Origin: Hofstenia miamia
Lineage: Eukaryota; Xenacoelomorpha; Acoela
Direction of reading: 5' to 3'
DNA length: 64,000 nucleotides
Assembly (NCBI GenBank): GCA_004352715.1
Contig: SCFE01000061.1
Coordinates: 1,595,550-1,659,549, forward strand
Shown: positions 1 through 12,100 of the stretch, in pieces
Layout of the letters: the number at the start of each line of letters is the position of its first letter
Numbering within the stretch: position 1 is the stretch's first letter
Program-made: the position numbers and the translations under genes
Notes under the pieces: model-generated
What the model saw: the letters and a program-made list of their open reading frames with translations, nothing else
Databases searched by the model: none
Told to the model about the DNA's origin: nothing

Positions 1-1691
1 ATTGGTAGGTCTATTGGGGAACATACATTAATGCAATGTTGAAAATTTCTATTAAAGTTTATTGCTGTGGCAGAAATTGTTGAGTAGATTAACAAGTTTT
101 CTTAGAAATTTTCGAATTTTTGAAAAAGATTTAAATTCTTTCCATACTTAAGGTTAATGTATTTAGAAGGGTTTGAGCCCCTGGAGGCAACAAGGAACTT
201 TGACTGTTTCTTGATATGTGCAAAGATATTCCAAACCCATTGAGGCGTGCCGTGCGCAAAGTCAGAGGTCGCAGGACACACCTCGATTGGACAAGGCCAG
301 CGCGCGGAGTTAGAGCAAAAAAGTAGAGCGAAAAAGAAAGAGGAGACTCTCCTCTATCATGTAGTGTTTTCAGATTGAGCACACCATTAATCATTTTTGA
401 GCTATATAAGCATTTAAAATTTTTTTACATGATCATGAAATTTTCTTAAAAATCTCCAGGCTGTTTAAGGTTAAGTAAAAGATATTAATAATTTCGATAC
501 ACACACGTTTCTGTGTCAAGCAAATCGCATTCCTTTGGTATATTTATTTAGTTAACCCTTTAGATGCATAATCCAAGTATTTTACCAGAACTCATGTAAT
601 TCGATCTTAAATTCTAAGAAACACTAAGATGTTGCATTCAATGAATTACAGATGTAAATCATATCAAAATACTGTTCAATATATTTTGATGAAACTGTTC
701 ATTGAATTGTTAACGACGTAACACTAATTGTTATTTTCTACCCACACTTGACTTCCTGCTCAACTAGTTGTGCATGTAATATAATCCTGTCAAAAAGTTC
801 CCTTTTTTAACCGATGCTAACTTTCCCTAAATTTCCACATGTTTTTATTCCTGTGGAAAAATAAATTGCTAAGTTTTTCCTGAAATAATTGTCTGACTCA
901 CTGTTAATTATTTTTCTGTCAATCTTTGAAAACTTATTGGATATCACAATTACAACAATACGGGAAAGTTTGGTTTGACTTGAGAATTTTCGTAAATAGT
1001 ATTTTGCTGGAATTCTAAATTTACTCATATCTTTATTCTTGATCCCTGCTTTCTTCTTTTCAGTAACCAAATGTTCGATTTCTTTGCAATTTTCACTCAT
1101 GTGCCAATTGAATAAATTACTTTTTACCTATTTTTAAAATTGCGTACCATTTTTTGGAGAGCGGAAGTAAACAAAACAATTGGAAACAATTAAGTTAAAA
1201 ATATATACAAACATTCGAGCTGTGTCGATCTTGTTTTTAAAAAATACGAATTTTAGGAGCATGTAAATCACATCACAATCAATACACATCGATTATATAT
1301 AAGAACCTGCACGTGGTTCAATAACAAAAACCATCGAACCTTTATAATGTTAACCTCTCTAAAAATTATGTCCTCGCAGCCCCTATTGCCATCTGAACTT
1401 CCCGGATATTGACACTCCGATTCTATAGCAATAACCTCTCTAAGGTTAATACCTCCCCATAGTTACTATATTTATTCGGTCCCTTGATTTTAACCATAGA
1501 AAAGTTCGGTTGTATTGCGGAAAATTCCGTTTTTTAGGAAAAATGCTAAAGTCCCAAGTTCAAAATATAATGATGTTAGACGTCAGTGCTGAGTGCTGCG
1601 TAAACTGCTATTGCGGAAAATTCGATGCTGTACAGACTGCTCGTTGTCTCTAGTACTAAAATAATTGCTGAAGAATATATTCTTCATAATG
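1..1691. other. non-coding, probably carrier intron
   Basis: No convincing exon. Holds one copy of the GTGCGCAAAGTCAGAGG dispersed repeat (about 230-395) and a stretch at 1340-1480 with repeated TTAACCTCTCTAA-like text. A 97-codon antisense frame at 807-1100 has no recognisable domain. Confidence 0.5.
230..395. repeat. dispersed repeat, copy 1
   Basis: Core GTGCGCAAAGTCAGAGGTCG. Related sequence recurs at about 2955-3050 and 14295-14350; copies 1 and 2 also share a downstream tract ending in TTTCAGATTG. Confidence 0.6.
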
Positions 1692-1699
1692 ACGAGTCT

Positions 1700-1947
1700 T
1701 AGGTCCCTGCGGTGGTTCTGGCTCGGACTCGGACTCGCGAGCTTTGTTCAAGCTCGCGCTCGGCTCGCACTTTAAAAACATTCAGCCGAGCCCGAGCCGA
1801 GCCTGGAATTTCCAAGCAAACACGTGTAAAATATATTAAATGCTGGCTTACTGTAGCGGCATTTATTTCGATTACAAACAAAATATTCGAATTAAGGCTA
1901 GGGTCGGGCTCGGCTCGTGCCAGAAATACTGGGCTCGCAGGGGCCTA
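1700..1947. mobile_element. hAT-type MITE, 248 bp
   Basis: Terminal inverted repeats TAGGTCCCTGCG (left) and CGCAGGGGCCTA (right) differ at one base. They are flanked by a perfect 8-bp target duplication ACGAGTCT at 1692-1699 and 1948-1955, the hallmark of hAT transposition. Both ends are packed with CTCGG/CCGAG units; the centre is AT-rich and has no transposase. Non-autonomous. Confidence 0.9.
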
Positions 1948-2954
1948 ACGAGTCTGTTGGAAAGTTCTTAACGGTGTAGAAATTGGTCTCGAAACTAAAA
2001 ACAAACTTTGTCAACAATTATTAAATATTTCTGAAAAGAGTAATATTTTTAGCGCCGTTATAAATTCCCATTTTTTTAGTACATTGTGAGTGTTTTAGGT
2101 TATTTGCAATTTCATTATGAAGTACTGCATACTTTTTTCTTAAAATCCAGTACAGCAATTCAACCGTATGTTTTCAAAATTTCTCAAAAAAATGAAATTT
2201 TTAAAGTTATTTTGCAAACCATACTGCAAACGTAAAGGAAGGCAAAGCAAAACTGGCCTTGTTTCTATATTACTACACGCAGGTGTTTTGTTTACTGCTA
2301 ATTTGCTCTCGCACTCATGTGTAAAGTAAGAAGTTTATATCTTTATATTTGCATTTAGTTCACGCATGCATGGTATCTGGGTTGTAATCGACTTTCATTT
2401 CTATGAAAGTTTAATTGAAAGCCGTTATTTGCCAACATTTATGTATATAAATTATATGCGTGTATTTATGTATTAATAAGACTGACTTGTTTATGTTGCA
2501 ACAAGGAGTTTACTGGGAGGTTGTTCAAAAGTTAATTTCATTATGATTACTTGCAATTAATCTTTGAAGTTCTTCCTTTTGAACCTCAATCTACATCTAA
2601 ATTGGATTATTGTTTCGGATTTACCACTTGTCACCTTATTTTAGATATTCAGTCAATTATGATTTAACCCATAAAGATACAATCATTTTGACTCCCATTT
2701 TCTCCAAGCGCATTAAGAAATTTGGAAATACTTGAAATTGGACACATCTGCGGGAAATGTGCTCTTCTATTAGGGGGACCATTCGTGATAAAAATTGTTT
2801 CTGTGCCTGAAATGCATGAAAATATAAACTTTCAATGAAAAATATGATTTTTTGTAAACACATTTCAAATTGTTCCCATTCCCAGTGCTCAAATAAGGCA
2901 GCAACGACTAGCATAAACTATTTTGTTTTTGTACATAGTCACCCATATTCCGTG

Positions 2955-3052
2955 CACGCGCACCGGGCGCAAAGTCAGAAATCATGACCAGAATTACAGA
3001 TGAACATGAAAAAGGAGAAAATTCTTTATCCAGTAGTGCTTTCAGATTGTAG
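2955..3052. repeat. dispersed repeat, copy 2
   Basis: Contains CGGGCGCAAAGTCAGAAATC and, about 70 bp on, AGTAGTGCTTTCAGATTG, matching the two ends of copy 1 in order. Confidence 0.5.
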
Positions 3053-4649
3053 AAATCTTTGTGATTTAGTGATTCATGAGCGGGCTAAAAAAATTTGTTA
3101 TAAAAACCATGACTAATAATTAATTGTTCTGTAAGAAGTTCTAAGTTGCCATAACACAGTAGGGTTACTAGGTGGCCCATCACCCCTAGTGTTGAGCAAT
3201 ATCCCAACTTAATATCTCTTGTGCCTGTGGAAGGGTTATTTTTTTACTCCACTGATAGTGTCTTTTGCCTCATAGAGACCCATAAGTACTACACTATAAA
3301 TTAGATTGGATAGTTTGCATAATGTATTGATTAATATGTGCATAGGTGCATATCTGCTTTAGTTCGTCAAAAAGCTAATTCAATTCTGTTAAAATTCTAA
3401 TTAAATTGTTAACCTTAATACAATGAACGTGTCATACAGGTTCGTAAGTCTGGGAGCGAGGAAGTGTAGCCCTTACTGGAGCAGATGTAAGCCCCCTACT
3501 TTAAATGATTGCATTTGGCTACCAAATAGCATTGAATGTGAATTTTCATAAATTTTACCAATAAAGACAAAAATCTTCTGAATTTTTTTAATTTGTACAT
3601 AGATTAACCTTAAATTGCTTAGAATATTTTTTCACTTTTTGTTGGTTTCTTCTTAAAATTTTTAAGCGCTTTCATCTCAAAAATCAGAGTGCACATTGTA
3701 AATGAGGTGTGTCTCCTCTTTTCATAAATGAAACTGCTTACATTTTAATCTCCAGATATTCTATTATTAACTAGGCATGGGGGAACTTAACTTCCCATTT
3801 TCATTGAAATCTATTTTTGCAATTAGCTGTTTGCATGTAAACAAAATTTCAAAATAGGGAAACACAACAACAGCATTTATATTCTGCTACTCTTTATTTA
3901 ATTCAATATGAAGATGAAATTTGTGTTTATTTTAATTTGTATATGTATTTTACACGTTCTAAAAAACTAAAAAAATTTGACAAGTTTTTACATGAATTTC
4001 ATTTAAAATGTTGTTAATTTCTTTTACTACAACAATTTATGTAATGTTTTAAGGAAAAAAATACTTTCCTGCATATCCAAGAAATATATCCCTTAAAATT
4101 AGGGGTTGTAAATGTAGATAATATGTTTGTATTTTTGGTTATTAATCTTTAAATTTATGCTTGCAACACATCGCTAAGCATGCTCAGGTGGCCTGAATTC
4201 CAGAAGGTGAAAAAATATTGGTATTTTAAGTCATTATGATAATAATTCTATATTTTTTAATTAACCGCCCTTTAAATTATTGCAACCCCCTGATGAGTAC
4301 TATGCCCTACAGCCAAGGTATCATATATGTCACGTTTCATAAGTTCTCCTGACCGTCACCACTAATTTAGTATTGTCACAACTATTACCAGGATTACAAT
4401 CGCCATTTTTTCATTTAGAAAACATGTCATTTATTATATATTTAATAACTAAAATTCTGCCAACTTACATCATCACAAAGTAAGTGGAAGTTTTCAAAAA
4501 CGCTCTGGATTGTAGCAGACAGAATTTAGATGTTCGAAATATTGGACCAGCCAATAATGCAGGACTGATTAAATTGAAAGAGAATGTTTTGTCACTTGCA
4601 AAGTTTGTTTTCAAGTGAATTTTTTCTTGTATTTTAAATACTAATTAAA

Positions 4650-4765
4650 ACATTAGGCCCAAGCCTAGCCCGGCCGGCCCAGCCCAAATTGCTATGTAGA
4701 AAATCCGGCCCAAACCCAGCTCGACTCAATTTTAGGGCGAACCTAATTCCAGCTGGAGACCTCTG
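4650..4765. repeat. GC-rich CCCGGCC patch, possible hAT terminus
   Basis: AGCCTAGCCCGGCCGGCCCA and CCGGCCCAAACCCAGCTCGA lie in AT-rich surroundings. The right edge CCAGCTGGAGACCTCTG reads CAGAGGTCTCC on the other strand, like a hAT end, but no matching left end or target duplication was found. Confidence 0.35.
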
Positions 4766-6097
4766 TTTAATTTGTTTACTTTTTCATTTATAAAAAGGTT
4801 GAACCTTTAATAGCTTTCATCAACTAATATTTCGCTTGTCTTCTGAACTTAATATAGCTAATTGGGGATAATGACTAAAAGGCAGCGTCATTAAAAGGTT
4901 ACTCAATATGCTGTTCACATCAATTCAATAAAAAGGTAGCACATTATTTTCTTAATAAAAGCACTCTCTTTATTCCGGCCATTTGATACCCAGTGCTTTA
5001 TTTTTGAGGAGTTTTGTGGTACATGATTTCTTTTCAAGACAAACGTATTGTAAAAACTAAATAGCGATGTTAATGAGTTTGAAAATAGACAGTTATCTTA
5101 TTGCAAGGTAATGTATTATCATTCCGCAAAAGGAGCCAATTAATTCAATTACTGCCATTGGAGAGCGGTATCTTCGCTCGCTACTTCATTACTTTCATTG
5201 GAAAACTGCTTTGAAGTTTATTAATATCACTTTGACAGTTAAAAATGGCTGCATTCTACGTTTATTTTTGCTCTTGTGCCTTTTCCTTCCTACATTGCAG
5301 ATTTACACACATTTTTTCTTTATGTAAATTTTTCTGATAATGTAGTACTTACCTTGCTTTGTAGTTGGCGACATTGCCGCGTCATAAATAATTATATGAA
5401 TTTAGACACTAACTCCATATCAATTCGCGCATCGTTCAACTATGAGATGTATAGACGATAGCGCAATTCAATTTCTGCTTGTGTCTTTCACAAAACTTTC
5501 ACAATTCACCATTTAATTATATACTTGATTATGTTTCTAATTTCATTCACAATTCCACTTTATATATATATATATATTCTTTCACTAGATTCTTAATTTG
5601 TTCTTGTATCTTTGGACGGGTTGAATGAAGTACATCAACCCTCACAAAGCGGGATATTTTAAATTATGAGTGGGAGACATGGAAAAATTTTTTAAAGCGG
5701 GAGTGTTGGCAGGCCTGCTGTTCGTACGAATGTCATGTAGGGTAACTTGAAAATACTCTAATGAGTCCAAATGATGGACAATCGGTGGGTATATATAATT
5801 TTAGAATTAACTAAAACATTACTGAACTATGGCCTAATAGACTACTTTTTCAAGGAATTTCGCATGAAATAATGTTGTATATTGTTGGTGAATTCGCTGT
5901 GAGACATCCTACAGCTTAAGTATTAAATATATTTCTTGTACCATCAGATAAAGTGTTATATAATTTTGTGATGCCTTCTATCTGAACTTGAAAAACTGCA
6001 CTAAGCATAAAAGAATTCACGGGAGAGTCCCATTCGAATTCAGTGCGCTAAATATAGAAATTACATGCTTTAACTAAGTTGAAATTACTTTTCTTAG

Positions 6098-6178
6098 ATG
6101 AATGACTTTGTACGCGACCAGTTGAAAGCGAAGGATGGAACTGTTCCCATTTATGGACAAATTCTTGCTGGTGGAATG
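6098..6178 (+). CDS. aralar1: carrier exon a (MNDFVRD segment)
   Basis: Twenty-seven codons starting right after the acceptor TTCTTAG and ending before GTGAGA. The peptide opens [17 protein letters not shown] and ends ILAGGM, the conserved link between carrier repeats 1 and 2 of aralar/citrin. The ATG here is an internal methionine, not the start of translation. Confidence 0.93.
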
Positions 6179-9100
6179 GTGAGAAATTTTATTTTTATTT
6201 TTAGCTTAATCATGTGATCTTTCATTAGGCCAAATTTAATCGGTATGCTAATTATATATTGTCTCATCTGATTTTAAGGCAAAACGTTCGTGTATCACGC
6301 TAAAAATCGCATTTATGCACTCATTTCAAAGTTGGACATAGGGCGAAATTTGCGAGCAAGACCAACTTACTCGTTTTAAATTACCGGGAATTCTGCCCAT
6401 TTTTATGATCGTACGTTAGCAATTTGTAATAAAAAACTACCATTTAAAATTGAAATCCTAAATTGAATTTTAGAAGAGGTTTAAAAGCTATTGTAAAATT
6501 AATGAACATCTTTTTTTAACGCATTGTTAACAGAATGCTTCTATCTTCAAATGAAAGGTTACCAGTAGTCGAATACTATTTTCGAAAGATAATGCGCCCT
6601 ACTATAAAGCCAAAATTGTCGCAGCCAATGTTGGACAAAGTAACATTGGAAACTTTCAAGGTGGCTTGGTCAATCCCGTACCTTAAATGTAATTGAAATT
6701 TATGGCAGCATGTGCAAAATATTGTCACCCAAACAAAATCAATTTTGAGGATAGATAATTAGTGCGATTATTAAACGCTTTACTAAAGGAGGCCATTATC
6801 CTCCTGAGTTTGAGTCGGCTCTTTGTTGGCCTTAACCTTTTGGTTACTCATTTGACATTCATAATCATATCAAGTTATACAATGAATTTGAACAGTCTAT
6901 TAGAATTAGTGGTGTTTTACTGCAAAAGGGTATTGAAGAAAGTAATGATTGATGTATATCAGGCTTGTCCAGTTCGTGGGGTTCGCCATGGACCTTGTAC
7001 AGTGGGGTGAGGTGGGGTGAAGATTAAATCTCGTCCTATGGGTATATTGGAGATTTGTGAGGTTAGTACTATCACTCTGAGCTCCTTTATAAGGATTTTT
7101 TTGCCTTCCAAAGTAAAAAATGACGACGAATCTATTCTATATTTGGCGCCAACAACATCCACTGCAACTATTATTACTGCTCTTCCAGCTCAGAAATAAT
7201 CGTGAATCAAATCGCATTAGTGAAAGATGAATAACTTGTCAAAAATTGTTTTTCTCAATTCTGCCATCTTTAATGAAATATCAGATTGGTTAGAACATAA
7301 AGCAAGTTGTTTAAAATGATTTTGAGGGGTACGTTAAAACTTAAAGTGCCATCAATCTCGCAATTCGTCGGAAGACAACGATCTTGAAAAAACATTTTTG
7401 TTGCAATTTTTTGCATATTAAATGGGAAATTTACAATTTTTCTTTAATACTTAGTGAAATTAAATATATTTCGCCAAAAACCAGTAGGCAAAAATAGTTA
7501 GCATAGATATACATACCGAAAGTTGTGTTTTTGGAATCTCCACATAAAAGTTGGTGGGGTGGAGGTCAAATCCTGTCCCATGAACAAGCCTGATGTATAC
7601 ATATTCTTATTTTGTAGTTATTATAGCTTATTGCTATTTTTTATGTGTTCTTAAGTTTATGCCCAGAGCTATCGGTTTTCCTACTCTAAGACATCGAATA
7701 TGACCTCTATGCTCCAGTTTAAGAGTCAAATTCGACATTTTAGTTGAACGCATAGTAATTGGGGATCCATTTCTTGCATTTGAGGGTTAAACAAAGATAT
7801 GCAAAACAACTTCCAACCGATCTTAAAGTTCATCCGTCTGTAAATTCGATCGGCTATGACTCATATATTTCTGTTCTCGCTTACATGAGTTGTCTGGTCT
7901 CTTTTGCTTGTAACAATGCAGACAATATAAATGTATTTTACTGGTACGCATAACAATTTGCGTAAATTGTTTTCAATGCACTTTTTCGATTGCATATTGG
8001 ATGTTGTAAAACTTTTGCCATTCATCAATTTATTAATTGTGACATTTAATTAGAATAGTTTTTTCTATTCTAAACTATATAATTTAATTCTCCAAAATAA
8101 TTGCAATACGTAATGATTTCCTTTATTTTCCCCATACATTCTGTAAAAGTACCCCTCTTACAATAGTCTTATAAGTACATGAATTCTCCCTTCGAAAGAA
8201 GCTTTGTCCACTCCCACGTTTTTATCAATTCCGTTTTCATTTCGCTCCCACGTTCTTATATTTTTCGTTTTTCAACAGTCAAGTATGAAAAAGGACTTTG
8301 AATTTGTTTGGAATTACGTGGGACAGCGTTATTATCTATATCATTGTTTCACGGTCAAATTTTATTTGTGAACAATAGGCGTGGTGAATTCATATCAACA
8401 AAACAATCCGAAGTTGAACTTTGTTCTAAGCGATGTGTCTAAATAAGTTTAAGTAGTTTAAATATTTTTTAAAATTATCCGCATTAATGTGGATTCCTAG
8501 CTATTTCAAATTTGATTATACGTTCTTAAATAGAAGATACGTTCTGCGAGCGCATATTAGCAGAATATTTAATGCGGCCACGTTGACCTGGACCCAAAAA
8601 GTTTTGATCCATCTAAATGTTATTTATTTTATTACTGGATTTTATATCAATATATCGTGTTGTTTCCTATACCTTACTGATTTTTATTTCAGGCTGGCGC
8701 ATCTCAGGTCATGTTCACCAACCCCCTTGAAATAGTGAAAATCCGTTTACAGGTGTCTGGAGAAATTGCACACACTCGAAACATTTCAGCTATTCAAGTA
8801 ATTCGCGAATTAGGCTTATTCGGCCTTTACAAGGTATCTTTCGCACATTGTTGACCCTATACTCAAGTTTAATTTTAATCTGTATTAAGTTGATTTTTCT
8901 TAGGGACATCATTACGACGTTAGAATTATACATTGTATATATGTATGGTATATTCAAATTTAAATATTTTTTGTAAATATATACATGAGAGGACGAATTA
9001 TTTTCTTGGGTGAAATCAAAGGATTTCGTATGCTTTCAAAGATTGCTTAACCCTTATTTATCGGAAATGGGGTAAATTTGTGTTTCACAGCAAAATTTAG

Positions 9101-12100
9101 CATGAAATACATGTTTACAAGGTTTATCATAAAGTATAAAAATATGCATCACTTGGACAAATTCCCATTATGGACTGACATTTGTAAATGAGANTAAAGT
9201 GCCATCAATCTCGCAATTCGTCGGAAGACAACGATCTTGAAAAAACATTTTTGTTGCAATTTTTTGCATATTAAATGGGAAATTTACAATTTTTCTTTAA
9301 TACTTAGTGAAATTAAATATATTTCGCCAAAAACCAGTAGGCAAAAATAGTTAGCATAGATATACATACCGAAAGTTGTGTTTTTGGAATCTCCACATAA
9401 AAGTTGGTGGGGTGGAGGTCAAATCCTGTCCCATGAACAAGCCTGATGTATACATATTCTTATTTTGTAGTTATTATAGCTTATTGCTATTTTTTATGTG
9501 TTCTTAAGTTTATGCCCAGAGCTATCGGTTTTCCTACTCTAAGACATCGAATATGACCTCTATGCTCCAGTTTAAGAGTCAAATTCGACATTTTAGTTGA
9601 ACGCATAGTAATTGGGGATCCATTTCTTGCATTTGAGGGTTAAACAAAGATATGCAAAACAACTTCCAACCGATCTTAAAGTTCATCCGTCTGTAAATTC
9701 GATCGGCTATGACTCATATATTTCTGTTCTCGCTTACATGAGTTGTCTGGTCTCTTTTGCTTGTAACAATGCAGACAATATAAATGTATTTTACTGGTAC
9801 GCATAACAATTTGCGTAAATTGTTTTCAATGCACTTTTTCAATTGCATATTGGATGTTGTAAAACTTTTGCCATTCATCAATTTATTAATTGTGACATTT
9901 AATTAGAATAGTTTTTTCTATTCTAAACTATATAATTTAATTCTCCAAAATAATTGCAATACGTAATGATTTCCTTTATTTTCCCCATACATTCTGTAAA
10001 AGTACCCCTCTTACAATAGTCTTATAAGTACATGAATTCTCCCTTCGAAAGAAGCTTTGTCCACTCCCACGTTTTTATCAATTCCGTTTTCATTTCGCTC
10101 CCACGTTCTTATATTTTTCGTTTTTCAACAGTCAAGTATGAAAAAGGACTTTGAATTTGTTTGGAATTACGTGGGACAGCGTTATTATCTATATCATTGT
10201 TTCACGGTCAAATTTTATTTGTGAACAATAGGCGTGGTGAATTCATATCAACAAAACAATCCGAAGTTGAACTTTGTTCTAAGCGATGTGTCTAAATAAG
10301 TTTAAGTAGTTTAAATATTTTTTAAAATTATCCGCATTAATGTGGATTCCTAGCTATTTCAAATTTGATTATACGTTCTTAAATAGAAGATACGTTCTGC
10401 GAGCGCATATTAGCAGAATATTTAATGCGGCCACGTTGACCTGGACCCAAAAAGTTTTGATCCATCTAAATGTTATTTATTTTATTACTGGATTTTATAT
10501 CAATATATCGTGTTGTTTCCTATACCTTACTGATTTTTATTTCAGGCTGGCGCATCTCAGGTCATGTTCACCAACCCCCTTGAAATAGTGAAAATCCGTT
10601 TACAGGTGTCTGGAGAAATTGCACACACTCGAAACATTTCAGCTATTCAAGTAATTCGCGAATTAGGCTTATTCGGCCTTTACAAGGTATCTTTCGCACA
10701 TTGTTGACCCTATACTCAAGTTTAATTTTAATCTGTATTAAGTTGATTTTTCTTAGGGACATCATTACGACGTTAGAATTATACATTGTATATATGTATG
10801 GTATATTCAAATTTAAATATTTTTTGTAAATATATACATGAGAGGACGAATTATTTTCTTGGGTGAAATCAAAGGATTTCGTATGCTTTCAAAGATTGCT
10901 TAACCCTTATTTATCGGAAATGGGGTAAATTTGTGTTTCACAGCAAAATTTAGCATGAAATACATGTTTACAAGGTTTATCATAAAGTATAAAAATATGC
11001 ATCACTTGGACAAATTCCCATTATGGACTGACATTTGTAAATGAGAATTGGAGTGGCTGCCAGAAAAATATCCACACGAGCCTTCGCATCTGCGGATTTG
11101 ATATTGTGGGCGTCGTTGCTACCAATATTGCAAGAAATGCCTCTCCGAGATGACGATGTACACTATGAGTCTTGTCAACGAGCCGTAATTTCTAAGCTCG
11201 ATTCGGCTCGTTTAAATTTTGAGTAAGTTCGACTCGGCTCCCTCGCCACAGAAAATCTTTCAATGAGGCTCCTTTCAGCTCGATATTTATTTTAAAATAT
11301 TGTGCTCTCAGAATTTTTTCAATTTCTCTTCCTAATATTTAATAAAAATTTCTAAAATACGATTATAAGAAGGGAATTATTGAATGAAAACATAAGAAAA
11401 ATCTGCATAATCATATTAACAAGCAGCACTATAAATTTGGTTTGCTTAAAAACGGCACGTTTTGGGCTCGTTGTATATCCAATTCTCTGCTCAAGCTCGG
11501 CTCGGCTCGTTAGAAGCTCGTTGACAAGTCTGACACTATGTCGACGAAACAAGGATAGGAAAGTCGCAACCATCTGTTCTTAATCCTTCGAACCAATTTG
11601 TACTTATCGTGGATCAATAATTTGTGATCTTCATTGAATTAGAGTTAGTAATCATTTTAGAACACTTTATTTAAACACTAATTCGGCTTTCCAGTCTTTT
11701 ATTCTGGGGTCACTTTGACCCTATTTCCTGTAGATAAGGATTAATACAAAACGGTCCACTTAAGGTAGAGACCCTTTGCTCTTTATTGTATGTATCTATA
11801 CGAAAGAAGATTTTTTATAATTTTTATATAAGAAGCATTTACGCAGTTGAAGTAATCTACTTAAAAATTATGGAAATTTTAAGTATTCATTCTAATTTTT
11901 GCAGCGAACCTGCTATCAAAAATCAAGCCACAATTGCAAAAAATTCCAAAAATTCTATAAAAATCTAAATATCTCCTATTTTATGTAATGACCACAAATC
12001 TCAGTCAGAATGAATTATTAACAATTCATTTGAAATTCCCCGTCGTCTTGACAACCAAGATGATCCTTATTTAAGCAAATTTGAAACTTTCCATTCATAT

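Larger units (their letters stand above)
1956..6097. other. non-coding, probably carrier intron
   Basis: No exon recognised. Notable items: a second copy of the GCGCAAAGTCAGA repeat near 2955-3050, an AGCCCGGCC-rich patch at 4650-4760, and a (TA)n run at 5560-5577. The 85-codon antisense frame at 2657-2914 is unassigned. Confidence 0.5.
7342..11046. repeat. 1852-bp tandem block split by one N (probable assembly artefact)
   Basis: 7342-9193 and 9195-11046 are the same sequence at offset 1853; the only difference I noticed is G at 7989 versus A in the second copy. A single N at 9194 joins them. The block begins in the middle of a hAT element and ends in featureless intron, with no transposon-like boundary, as expected for two contig ends that overlap but were not merged. 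Confidence 0.88.

Noticed and set aside
131-394. 87-codon antisense ORF with LRTARL, echoed at 14153-14350
   Set aside because: The shared peptide is just the dispersed GC-rich repeat translated in both places.
807-1100. 97-codon antisense ORF (MSENCKEIEHLV...)
   Set aside because: No recognisable domain and lysine/isoleucine-rich as expected of chance frames in AT-rich DNA.
2657-2914. 85-codon antisense ORF with a WEWEQF start
   Set aside because: Looks slightly protein-like, but no family, no splice context and no homologous neighbour could be supported.
5650-5730. Possible hAT right end (AGTGTTGGCAGGCCTG)
   Set aside because: No inverted partner or target duplication found upstream.
8693-10686. 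Mutually exclusive or tandem duplicated exons in the carrier gene
   Set aside because: The copies are identical including kilobases of intron and are joined by an N; genuine alternative exons would have diverged.
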